7,812 nucleotides of DNA from an uncultured Treponema sp. (lineage in GTDB: Bacteria > Spirochaetota > Spirochaetia > Treponematales > Treponemataceae): assembly GCA_905372345.1 (NCBI GenBank), contig CAJPPE010000066.1:1-7812 (forward strand), in the 5' to 3' direction. Positions 1-5,608 of this stretch are shown piece after piece. The notes beneath the pieces are model-generated. The model was not told the DNA's origin, did no database searches, and saw only the letters and a program-made list of their open reading frames with translations. Within the stretch, counting starts at the first letter, position 1. Every line of letters starts with the position of its first letter. Both the position numbers and the translations under genes were made by a program.

Positions 1-14
1 AAAAAATAAAGAAA

Positions 15-77
15 ATGCTTAAATCTTATCTGATTTTAATTACTGTCTTATGTTTCTCCGGTTTGTTTCTTTGTTAA
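15..77 (+). other. Short hydrophobic reading frame upstream of tuf (doubtful)
   Basis: An ATG at 15 opens a 20-codon frame ending at TAA 75-77. It reads MLKSY followed by an almost wholly hydrophobic run ending in GLFLC. The frame is open to the left edge of the window (K-I-K-K before the Met), so it could equally be the last codons of an upstream gene whose protein ends in a membrane segment. No convincing ribosome binding site precedes the ATG; there is only an A-rich tract. It does not resemble the C-terminus of EF-G, so it gives no sign that fusA precedes tuf. It may also be chance coding in AT-rich DNA. No function is proposed. Confidence 0.2.
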
Positions 78-86
78 GCTTGTTTT

Positions 87-114
87 TCGGTTACGAAAGA
101 CCGGTTAACTTTTT
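87..114 (+). terminator. Weak hairpin with following T-run, possible end of an upstream transcript
   Basis: CGGT (88-91) can pair with ACCG (100-103) around an 8-base loop, with a T-G closing pair (87/104). TTAAC and then five T residues (110-114) follow. The stem is short and the T-run does not follow it directly. It would make sense as the terminator of a gene to the left. CCGGT at 58-62 can compete for the same 3' arm. Speculative. Confidence 0.15.
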
Positions 115-132
115 AATCTCGTCATTTTTAAT
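105..132 (+). promoter_or_regulatory. Candidate sigma-70-type promoter for tuf and the ribosomal operon
   Basis: TTAACT (105-110, 4 of 6 against TTGACA) and TTTAAT (127-132, 5 of 6 against TATAAT) are separated by 16 bases. Transcription would start near 139-140, giving a leader of roughly 35 bases before the tuf ATG. A second, weaker pairing, TCGTCA (119-124) with TATTAG (141-146), also has a 16-base spacer. The region is AT-rich, so such matches are easily found by chance. It is still the only long non-coding stretch ahead of the operon in this window, so a promoter here is expected unless transcription enters from further left. Confidence 0.35.
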
Positions 133-174
133 GCGGGAAATATTAGACTTGCCTACGTCTTTTAGGAGGATCTC

Positions 175-1362
175 ATGGCAAAGGAAAAATTTAACAGAAC
201 GAAAGTTCACATGAATGTTGGTACCATCGGTCACGTTGACCATGGTAAGACCACTCTTTCGGCAGCGATCACTACGTATTGTGCAAAGAAGTATGGTGAT
301 AAGCTTCTAAAATATGACGAGATCGACAATGCTCCGGAAGAAAAAGAGCGCGGTATTACTATCAATACCCGACACTTGGAATATCAGTCCGATAAGAGAC
401 ACTATGCACACATCGACTGCCCCGGCCACGCTGACTATGTTAAAAACATGATCACCGGTGCTGCTCAGATGGACGGTGCTATTCTCGTTGTTTCCGCTCC
501 GGACTCGGTTATGCCTCAGACAAAAGAACACTTGCTTCTCGCCCGTCAGGTAGGTGTACCTTCAATCATCGTCTTCCTTAATAAGGTTGACCTTGTTGAT
601 GATCCCGAACTTGTAGATTTGGTAGAAGAAGAAGTTCGTGAAACTTTGGCATCTTACGGCTTCCCTGAGGATACTCCCATTATCAAGGGTTCTGCATTTA
701 AGGCTTTACAGGACGGTGCTTCCGCAGAGGATACGGCTTGTATCGAAGAATTGCTTCAGACAATGGACAGTTACTTCAAAGATCCTGTCCGCGATTCGGA
801 TAAACCCTTCCTTCTCCCCATTGAAGATATCTTTACAATTCAGGGCCGCGGTACCGTTGTTACAGGAAGAATCGAGCGCGGTATTATCAAGATGAACGAA
901 GAAGTTGAAATTGTAGGTATTAAGCCCACAAAGAAAACCGTTGTTACTGGTATCGAAATGTTCAACAAGCTTCTTGATGAAGGTGAAGCGGGAGACAACG
1001 TAGGCCTTCTCTTGAGAGGTATTGAAAAGAAAGAAGTTGAACGCGGACAGGTTCTTGCCAAGCCCGGTTCAATTCATCCTCACACCAAATTTGAAGCTCA
1101 GATTTATGTTCTTTCAAAAGAAGAAGGCGGACGACACAGTCCTTTCTTCTCAGGTTACAGACCTCAGTTCTATTTTAGAACTACCGACATTACTGGAACT
1201 GTAAACCTTCCTGAAGGAACAGACATGGTTAAGCCCGGCGATAATACAAAGATTCTCGGTGAACTTATTCACCCCATAGCTATGGATCAAGGTCTTAAAC
1301 TCGCTATTCGCGAAGGCGGACGAACTATTGCTTCGGGTCAGGTAACTAACATTATCGAATAA
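175..1362 (+). CDS. tuf: Elongation factor Tu (EF-Tu)
   Basis: EF-Tu is the cytoplasmic GTPase that carries aminoacyl-tRNA to the ribosomal A site. All GTPase motifs are present: GHVDHGKT at residues 19-26 (P-loop), RGITIN at 59-64 (switch I), DCPGH at 81-85 with catalytic His85, NKVD at 136-139, and GSA at 172-174. Domains 2 and 3 follow from about residue 210, ending in the family-typical AIREGGRT block (377-384). Length (395 aa) is normal. Start: AGGAGGA at 164-170, four bases before the ATG. Residues associated with elfamycin sensitivity look ordinary (Gln125, Gln331, Ala377). One oddity is APDSVMPQT (108-116), where most bacteria have ATDGPMPQT. No fusA is visible upstream; tuf heads the S10 cluster instead. 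A hairpin follows in the 65-base gap to rpsJ and could allow a different tuf mRNA level. Identity is certain. Confidence 0.99.
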
Positions 1363-1364
1363 AT

Positions 1365-1412
1365 GATGCAAAAAAAACGGCGCTTGCTCTTTTTGTAAGT
1401 GCCGTTTGCATC
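1365..1412 (+). terminator. Imperfect hairpin between tuf and rpsJ (weak terminator, attenuator or mRNA 3'-end element)
   Basis: GATGC (1365-1369) pairs with GCATC (1408-1412). Three of the eight A residues at 1370-1377 pair with TTT (1405-1407), bulging five A. CGGCGCTTGC (1378-1387) pairs with GTAAGTGCCG (1395-1404) with two G-T wobbles, around a 7-base T-rich loop. On the plus strand only TTT follows the GC-rich core, so termination should be partial at best. On the minus strand the same core is followed by eight T, the layout of a standard intrinsic terminator. The hairpin starts three bases after the tuf stop and ends just before the rpsJ ribosome binding site. It could lower readthrough from tuf, protect the tuf mRNA end, or stop antisense RNA. 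Confidence 0.6.
1385..1392 (+). promoter_or_regulatory. boxA-like sequence in the tuf-rpsJ hairpin
   Basis: TGCTCTTT at 1385-1392 matches the first eight bases of the E. coli rRNA boxA, the RNA element bound by NusB with S10 (NusE). Its 5' half lies in the top of the hairpin stem and its 3' half in the loop. The bases after it (TTGT) do not match boxA. The next gene encodes S10 itself. The match is seen directly; a role in antitermination or feedback is inference. Confidence 0.3.
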
Positions 1413-1427
1413 TCTTCGGAGGAAATG

Positions 1428-1736
1428 ATGACAAAGGAAAAGATTCGCGTAAAGCTTCGCGGATTCGATGTAGAGTTGGTTGATCAGAGTTCAAAGGCCA
1501 TTGTACAGGCTGTTCAAAAAGCAGGTGCAAAGGTTTGCGGTCCTATCCCGCTTCCCACTCGGATTAACAAGTTTACGGTGCTTCGCTCGCCTCACGTAAA
1601 TAAAAAGTCGCGTGAGCAGTTTGAAATGCGGACACACAAAAGGTTAATCGATATTATCGAACCTTCGGCAGAAGTTATGAATGCTTTATTGGCATTGGAG
1701 CTTTCAGCCGGTGTTGATGTAGAAATTAAACAATAA
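1428..1736 (+). CDS. rpsJ: 30S ribosomal protein S10 (NusE)
   Basis: S10 is a small-subunit head protein that also acts, paired with NusB, as transcription antitermination factor NusE. The 102-residue product is full length. It opens with TKEKIRVKL and carries the family block from [14 protein letters not shown] (residues 42-55) through [17 protein letters not shown] (56-72), the extended loop that inserts into the 30S head. Two ATGs are adjacent, at 1425 and 1428. The GGAGG at 1418-1422 is two bases from the first and five from the second, so the second is chosen. This gives MTKEKI, close to the usual MxKxKIRI opening. The gene lies after the tuf hairpin and before a 62-base spacer leading to rplC. 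Val57, in the loop where tigecycline-resistance changes occur in other bacteria, is ordinary. Confidence 0.98.
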
Positions 1737-1753
1737 GATTTAATCAAATCAAT

Positions 1754-1784
1754 GGTAGACGGCCTTTAATCAGGGGTGCGTACC
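1754..1784 (+). promoter_or_regulatory. Possible stem-loop just upstream of the rplC ribosome binding site
   Basis: GGTA (1754-1757) plus CG (1760-1761) can pair with CGTACC (1779-1784), with GA bulged. CCT (1763-1765) can then pair with AGG (1772-1774) further in, across an asymmetric internal loop. The structure ends two bases before TAGGAG at 1786-1791. This is the second longest spacer in the operon (62 bases) and contains no gene. Stability is modest and function unknown. Confidence 0.25.
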
Positions 1785-1798
1785 TTAGGAGAATTTAA

Positions 1799-2425
1799 AT
1801 GATTGGACTGATTGGAAAAAAAATCGGCATGACCCAAATCTTCAATGAAGTCGGTCACCTTATGCCGGTTACGGTTATTCAGGTAGAACCCAATACCGTT
1901 GTTGCACTAAAGGACAAGGAAAAGTTCGGATACTCTTCAGTAGTGCTCGGTTTGGGTGAACTCAAAGAAAAGCACACCAGCAAACCCTATGCAGGACAGT
2001 TCAGCGGAGACATCAAACCTTTAAAACTTTTAAAGGAATTCCGTGACTTTGACAAAGAAGTTGCAGTAGGTGATAAGCTCGGTGTAGAGGCTTTTGAAAA
2101 GGTTTCGTATTTAGACATTACGGCAATTTCAAAAGGTAAAGGTTTTCAGGGTGTTATGAAGCGATGGGGCTATGGAGGCGGTAGAGCAAGCCATGGTTCT
2201 AAGTTCCACCGTGAAGCAGGTTCGACGGGACACTGTACAACTCCGGGTCGTTCTTTTAAAAATACGACAATGCCCGGAAGAATGGGTTTTGACAAGGTTA
2301 CCGTTCAAAATTTGCAAATCGTAAAGATTGATCCTGAATTGGGTGTTATAATGGTTCGCGGTTCTGTTCCGGGTAAAAAGGATGCAACTGTATTCTTAAA
2401 ATCCGCAGTAAAGCGGGCTAAATAA
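1799..2425 (+). CDS. rplC: 50S ribosomal protein L3
   Basis: L3 binds 23S rRNA early in 50S assembly and sends a long loop to the peptidyl-transferase centre. The 208-residue product starts with the hallmark MIGLIGKKIGMTQIF and contains the loop region SKGKGFQGVMKRW (111-123), GRASHGS (128-134) and PGRMGFDKVTVQNL (159-172), all typical. The glutamine methylated by PrmB in E. coli (Gln150, in GQNQTPG) aligns with Thr147 in GHCTTPG, so that modification should be absent, as in many non-proteobacteria. AGGAG at 1787-1791 sits seven bases before the ATG. A 19-base palindrome (2018-2036) and a promoter-like TATAAT (2347-2352) lie inside the gene. The next gene, rplD, begins 14 bases after the stop. 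Confidence 0.99.
   Translation: MIGLIGKKIGMTQIFNEVGHLMPVTVIQVEPNTVVALKDKEKFGYSSVVLGLGELKEKHTSKPYAGQFSGDIKPLKLLKEFRDFDKEVAVGDKLGVEAFEKVSYLDITAISKGKGFQGVMKRWGYGGGRASHGSKFHREAGSTGHCTTPGRSFKNTTMPGRMGFDKVTVQNLQIVKIDPELGVIMVRGSVPGKKDATVFLKSAVKRAK
2018..2036 (+). repeat. Perfect palindrome inside rplC
   Basis: CCTTTAAAA (2018-2026) and TTTTAAAGG (2028-2036) form a perfect inverted repeat around a single C. In RNA it could fold as an 8-bp stem with a three-base loop. It encodes P-L-K-L-L-K (residues 74-79 of L3), where repeated Leu-Lys codons in AT-rich DNA can create such symmetry by chance. Confidence 0.5.
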
Positions 2426-2439
2426 GGACGGTAGAAGAC

Positions 2440-3075
2440 ATGGAAAAGAAAGTCTATTCAGTCGATGGTAAAGAATTGAGGACAATTAATCTTGATGACA
2501 AGGTGTTCGGTCTTCCCGTAAATGATGATGTTATTTACTACGCCATCAATAATGAACTAGCCAATAAACGAGTCGGAACGGCTTGTACAAAGGGCAGAGC
2601 TGAGGTTCACGGTTCAAATGCCAAGCCTTACAGCCAAAAAGGTACAGGACGAGCACGACGCGGTGATAAAAAATCCCCTCTTTTAGTCGGAGGCGGAACT
2701 ATTTTTGGACCTAAACCGAGAGATTTCAGCTATTCTATGCCTAAAAAAGCAAAAAGATTGGCTATGAAGTCAATTTTGAGCCTTAAAGCTCAAAACGACA
2801 GGTTAGTGGTTGTAGAAGATTTTACGGTAGAAAGCGGAAAAACCCGCGACCTTGTAAAGATTTTAAATAACTTTGCAAAGGGCGAGCGCGCTGTTATTAT
2901 TCTAAAGGATGATGATTCTTTGGTAAAAAGAGCAGGACGCAATATTCCGCATCTTTCATTCTTGGCATATAACCGCCTTCGAGCTCACGATTTATTCTAC
3001 GGCCGAAAAGTTATCATGCTTGAATCTGCCGCAAAAAATCTTTCTGAATTTTACGGATGTAAGGAGGCCGAATAA
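2440..3075 (+). CDS. rplD: 50S ribosomal protein L4
   Basis: L4 binds domain I of 23S rRNA and its extended loop lines the narrow part of the exit tunnel opposite L22. The 211-residue product has the hallmark loop [20 protein letters not shown] (61-80). Lys62 corresponds to the lysine whose change gives macrolide resistance in E. coli. The aromatic position is Tyr64 and the next is Ser65, where E. coli has Trp-Arg. [10 protein letters not shown] (89-98) and the globular part ([15 protein letters not shown]) are typical. The ribosome binding site is weak: AAGGA overlaps the rplC stop and is 11 bases from the ATG, so initiation probably depends on ribosomes finishing rplC. In E. coli L4 represses its own operon through the S10 leader; no comparable long leader is visible here. 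Confidence 0.98.
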   Translation: MEKKVYSVDGKELRTINLDDKVFGLPVNDDVIYYAINNELANKRVGTACTKGRAEVHGSNAKPYSQKGTGRARRGDKKSPLLVGGGTIFGPKPRDFSYSMPKKAKRLAMKSILSLKAQNDRLVVVEDFTVESGKTRDLVKILNNFAKGERAVIILKDDDSLVKRAGRNIPHLSFLAYNRLRAHDLFYGRKVIMLESAAKNLSEFYGCKEAE

Positions 3076-3077
3076 TA

Positions 3078-3362
3078 ATGGAATACAATGATATACTTAT
3101 CGCGCCTGTTCTTACGGAAAAAAGCACAGAACTTCGCGAGCAGGGCAAATATGTTTTCAAAGTAGCGCCTAAGGCTACCAAGATTCAGATAAAGGAAGCA
3201 GTACGAAGATTGTTCAATGTAAAAGTTACCGATTGTACTGTTGTTAATGTTCGAGGAAAGACTAAACGTCTCCGCTACAAGGAAGGTAAAACTTCATCTT
3301 GGAAAAAGGCAACCGTAAAGCTTGCTAAGGGCGAGACAATTAAGATTTTTGAAGGTGCGTAA
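3078..3362 (+). CDS. rplW: 50S ribosomal protein L23
   Basis: L23 sits at the exit of the peptide tunnel and is the docking site for trigger factor and signal recognition particle. The 94-residue product shows the family pattern APVLTEKS (9-16), KVAPKATKIQIKEAVRRLFNVKV (28-50) and SSWKKATVKL (73-82). Glu14 in LTEK corresponds to E. coli Glu18, the key trigger-factor contact. The start follows the rplD stop by two bases. Its ribosome binding site (AAGGAGG, 3061-3067) lies within the final codons of rplD, so the two genes are likely translationally coupled. A 33-base spacer follows before rplB. Nothing unusual is seen in the protein. Confidence 0.98.
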   Translation: MEYNDILIAPVLTEKSTELREQGKYVFKVAPKATKIQIKEAVRRLFNVKVTDCTVVNVRGKTKRLRYKEGKTSSWKKATVKLAKGETIKIFEGA

Positions 3363-3363
3363 G

Positions 3364-3393
3364 CCTTAATGTGCTTATGCTAAGGGGATAGCA
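3364..3393 (+). promoter_or_regulatory. Two alternative hairpins around the rplB ribosome binding site
   Basis: CCTTA (3364-3368) can pair with TAAGG (3381-3385), which would bury part of the rplB ribosome binding site (AAGGGG, 3382-3387). Alternatively TGCTA (3378-3382) can pair with TAGCA (3389-3393), which would present AGGGGA (3383-3388) in a six-base loop. The two cannot form together. Both are only five perfect pairs, so the switch-like arrangement is a suggestion, not a demonstrated element. Confidence 0.3.
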
Positions 3394-3395
3394 AA

Positions 3396-4226
3396 ATGGC
3401 TCTAAAAGAATATAAGCCGATGACGCCCGGATTGCGCGGACGAATTGATTTGCGAAAAGATGAAATTACAGCTCAAAAGCCTGAAAAGTCTTTGACTACA
3501 GGCAAAAAGAACAGAGCGGGACGCGATTCAAGAGGACGCATTTCAGTTCGAGGCCAAGGCGGCGGACATAAACAGAAATACCGACAAATCGATTTTAAGC
3601 GAAACAAATATGGTATTCCGGGCACTGTAAGGACAATCGAGTATGATCCTAACCGCAGTGCAAATATTGCATTGATTTTTTACGCTGACGGAGAAAAACG
3701 ATACATCATCGCTCCCAAGGGCTTAAAAATCGGTCAAAAGATTATGAGCGGCGAAATGGCTACATTGGATGTTGCAAATGCTCTTCCTTTGGAAGCAATT
3801 CCCGTCGGCTTTACCGTGCATAATATTGAGCTTACAATCGGAAGAGGCGGACAAATGGCGCGTTCGGCAGGTGCCGGCGCATTGGTTGCTGCAAAAGAAG
3901 GCGAATATGTTACCATAAGATTGCCTTCCGGAGAAACTCGCTTGGTAAACAAAAAATGTTATGCAACAATAGGCGAAGTCGGCAATGAAGATCACATGAA
4001 TACAAGTCTTGGCAAAGCCGGTCGATCAAGATGGCTTGGAATCAGACCCACCGTTCGCGGTATGGCTATGAACCCGATTGATCACCCCCTCGGCGGTGGT
4101 GAAGGACGAGGAAAGGGAAGACATCCCGTTACTCCTTGGGGACAGCCTTGTAAGGGTTATAAGACCCGCAAGAAGCGCAATCCTTCGGATAGCTTCATTG
4201 TCTCAAGACGAAAGAAGAAGAAGTAG
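3396..4226 (+). CDS. rplB: 50S ribosomal protein L2
   Basis: L2 is the most conserved large-subunit protein. It helps join the subunits (bridge B7b) and its C-terminal part lies near the peptidyl-transferase centre. The 276-residue product has [17 protein letters not shown] (55-71), the [13 protein letters not shown] block (82-94), [11 protein letters not shown] (136-146), the [14 protein letters not shown] stretch (149-162), GEVGNEDHM (193-201) and [20 protein letters not shown] (225-244). The essential histidine (E. coli His229, counted without Met) is His230 here. The second histidine of the usual DHPHGG motif is replaced by Leu232 (CTC). The protein ends in a basic RRKKKK tail. AAGGGG at 3382-3387 precedes the ATG by eight bases. 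The stop is TAG, with the rpsS ribosome binding site starting inside it. Confidence 0.99.
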   Translation: MALKEYKPMTPGLRGRIDLRKDEITAQKPEKSLTTGKKNRAGRDSRGRISVRGQGGGHKQKYRQIDFKRNKYGIPGTVRTIEYDPNRSANIALIFYADGEKRYIIAPKGLKIGQKIMSGEMATLDVANALPLEAIPVGFTVHNIELTIGRGGQMARSAGAGALVAAKEGEYVTIRLPSGETRLVNKKCYATIGEVGNEDHMNTSLGKAGRSRWLGIRPTVRGMAMNPIDHPLGGGEGRGKGRHPVTPWGQPCKGYKTRKKRNPSDSFIVSRRKKKK

Positions 4227-4238
4227 GGGGTTGCAAAA

Positions 4239-4517
4239 GTGTCAAGATCAGTTAAAAAAGGACCTTTTATTGCAAAGAGTCTTTTTAAGAATGTAAACGA
4301 GATGAACAGATCGGGCAAAAAAAAGCCGATTAAGACTTATTCCCGCTGTTCTACAATTATACCTGAAATGGTCGGTAACACTATTTCGGTACATAACGGC
4401 AAGACGTGGATTCCGGTTTATATAACCGAGAATCTTGTTGGACATAAACTTGGAGAGTTTGCTCCCACGCGTACATTCCGCAAACATGCAAACTCTGACA
4501 AGAAGGTTGGAAAATAG
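4239..4517 (+). CDS. rpsS: 30S ribosomal protein S19
   Basis: S19 forms a complex with S13 in the small-subunit head near the A-site tRNA. The 92-residue product begins SRSVKKGPF and contains [18 protein letters not shown] (32-49), the signature [12 protein letters not shown] (51-62) and [14 protein letters not shown] (67-80), all diagnostic. It starts with GTG at 4239, preceded at eight bases by AGGGGG (4225-4230), which overlaps the rplB TAG stop. No in-frame ATG gives the conserved N-terminus. One minor change is Cys37 in YSRCS, where many bacteria have YSRRS; I attach no functional meaning to it. The gap to rplV is 10 bases. Confidence 0.98.
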   Translation: MSRSVKKGPFIAKSLFKNVNEMNRSGKKKPIKTYSRCSTIIPEMVGNTISVHNGKTWIPVYITENLVGHKLGEFAPTRTFRKHANSDKKVGK

Positions 4518-4527
4518 GTGAATGAAG

Positions 4528-4884
4528 ATGACTGAAAGAACAGGATATCGAGCAACAACGAAATTTCTTATTGCATCACCTACCAAGGTAAGGCCGGTGG
4601 CAAACGTCGTAAAGAACAAGCCTTATCCGGAAGCAATGGCTATTTTGGAAAATATGCCTCAAAAGGGAGCCGTCTTAATTTCTCAGACTATGAAATCGGC
4701 TGCCTCAAATGCTCTTTACAAAAATAAGCAGCTTGATGAAGACATGCTCTTTGTTAAGGAAATTATGATTGACGAAGGGCCTAGGCTAAAAAGAATTTGG
4801 TGTCGCGGCAAGGGCCGTGCGGACATGCTCTTAAAGCGCATGTGTCATATCACAGTTGTCGTTGACGAGAGAGCAGGAGAGTAG
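4528..4884 (+). CDS. rplV: 50S ribosomal protein L22
   Basis: L22 binds 23S rRNA and its long beta-hairpin lines the exit tunnel opposite L4. The product is 118 residues if started at the ATG at 4528. An in-frame ATG at 4522 exists, but AGGTG (4516-4520) is only one base from it and seven from 4528, so the later start is preferred. Family features are [16 protein letters not shown] (13-28), [23 protein letters not shown] (82-104) and HITVVVDE (107-114). The hairpin tip reads Trp91-Cys92 where E. coli has Met-Pro, an uncommon pair at a tunnel-facing site. Three boxA-like sequences fall inside the gene (4710, 4745, 4826). The stop is TAG, with rpsC beginning two bases later. Confidence 0.97.
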   Translation: MTERTGYRATTKFLIASPTKVRPVANVVKNKPYPEAMAILENMPQKGAVLISQTMKSAASNALYKNKQLDEDMLFVKEIMIDEGPRLKRIWCRGKGRADMLLKRMCHITVVVDERAGE

Positions 4885-4886
4885 AT

Positions 4887-5606
4887 ATGGGACAGAAAGT
4901 AAACCCTACAGGATTAAGACTTGGTATAAACAAAACTTGGTCGTCTCGCTGGTATGCAGGCCCCCGAAATTATGCCGACTTGTTGCTTGAAGATTTAAAG
5001 ATTCGAGCTATGATTCAGGAAATTCCTGAATGTAAAAATGCCGACATTGCCGAAGTTGAAATCATCCGTCATCCCCAAAGGATTACGATTATGATTCACA
5101 CGGCTCGTCCCGGCGTTATAATCGGTGTAAAAGGTGCCAATATCGAAAATATCGGAGCCATTATACAGAAAAAGCTCGGCAAAAAAGTGCAAATCAAAAT
5201 TAAGGAAGTAAAGCGAGCCGAATTGAGAGCTGCTTTAGTTGCTCAAAACGTTGCACGCCAGCTTGCCGGAAGAGCTTCTTTCCGAAAGGTATTAAAACAG
5301 GCTTGTTTTAATACGATGAGGTCCGGTGCTCAAGGTATAAAGATTAGAATTTCAGGACGCTTAGGCGGTGCTGAAATGTCGCGAACCGAAGAAATGAAGG
5401 AAGGACGCGTTCCTCTTCACACACTTCGGGCAGATATAGACTACGGTTTTGCTGAAGCGGATACAACCTATGGAAAGATAGGTGTTAAGGTATGGCTTTA
5501 CAGCGGAATGATGTTTGGCGGAGAACAAAAAGAAGATGCCGGTGCCTTGCTCAAAAAGCAAAGAAGACCCCGCTCTGAAAAGCCCGCTCAAGAAGGGAGG
5601 CAATAA
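4887..5606 (+). CDS. rpsC: 30S ribosomal protein S3
   Basis: S3 lies at the mRNA entry channel and contributes to mRNA unwinding. The 239-residue product begins [13 protein letters not shown]. It carries a KH domain with GVIIGVKG at 76-83 (GxxG loop Gly80-Val-Lys-Gly83) and the C-terminal block [14 protein letters not shown] (155-168) and [13 protein letters not shown] (175-187). The E. coli helicase residues Arg131, Arg132 and Lys135 align with Arg133, Lys134 and Lys137, so charge is kept. A basic tail of about 25 residues follows IGVKVW. AGGAG at 4875-4879, within the end of rplV, is seven bases before the ATG. A perfect 11-bp inverted repeat (5289-5314) and a promoter-like pair (5095-5122) lie inside the gene. 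rplP starts two bases after the stop. Confidence 0.99.
   Translation: MGQKVNPTGLRLGINKTWSSRWYAGPRNYADLLLEDLKIRAMIQEIPECKNADIAEVEIIRHPQRITIMIHTARPGVIIGVKGANIENIGAIIQKKLGKKVQIKIKEVKRAELRAALVAQNVARQLAGRASFRKVLKQACFNTMRSGAQGIKIRISGRLGGAEMSRTEEMKEGRVPLHTLRADIDYGFAEADTTYGKIGVKVWLYSGMMFGGEQKEDAGALLKKQRRPRSEKPAQEGRQ
5289..5314 (+). repeat. Perfect 11-bp hairpin inside rpsC
   Basis: GTATTAAAACA (5289-5299) and TGTTTTAATAC (5304-5314) are exact reverse complements around the loop GGCT. They span codons 135-143 of S3 (V-L-K-Q-A-C-F-N-T). It is the longest uninterrupted perfect stem I found in the window. The 3' arm contains TTTT but no T-run follows the stem, so it is not a standard terminator. Possible roles are an mRNA processing or stability element, or a DNA palindrome bound by a protein; chance is not excluded. 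Confidence 0.6.
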
Positions 5607-5608
5607 TT

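Noticed and set aside
19..39. AT-rich hairpin TTAAATC/GATTTTAA upstream of tuf
   Set aside because: One bulge, a single G-C pair and no T-run; too weak to call.
1150..1530. Minus-strand open frame of 126 codons across the tuf end, the spacer and the start of rpsJ
   Set aside because: It is the shadow of two certain genes, crosses the terminator-like hairpin, has no recognisable domain and no ribosome binding site that I can see.
3723..3995. Overlapping minus-strand frames opposite rplB
   Set aside because: Shadow frames created by codon bias in a strongly conserved gene.
4078..4296. Plus-strand frame of 72 codons overlapping rplB and rpsS
   Set aside because: Out of frame with both certain genes, basic low-complexity product, no ribosome binding site.
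4518..4535. Tiny GTG frame (five codons) between rpsS and rplV
   Set aside because: It overlaps the rplV start and is too short to judge; AGGTG here is better read as the rplV ribosome binding site.
4248..4619. Minus-strand open frame of 123 codons opposite rpsS and rplV
   Set aside because: Both plus-strand genes are certain ribosomal proteins; the antisense product has no family resemblance.
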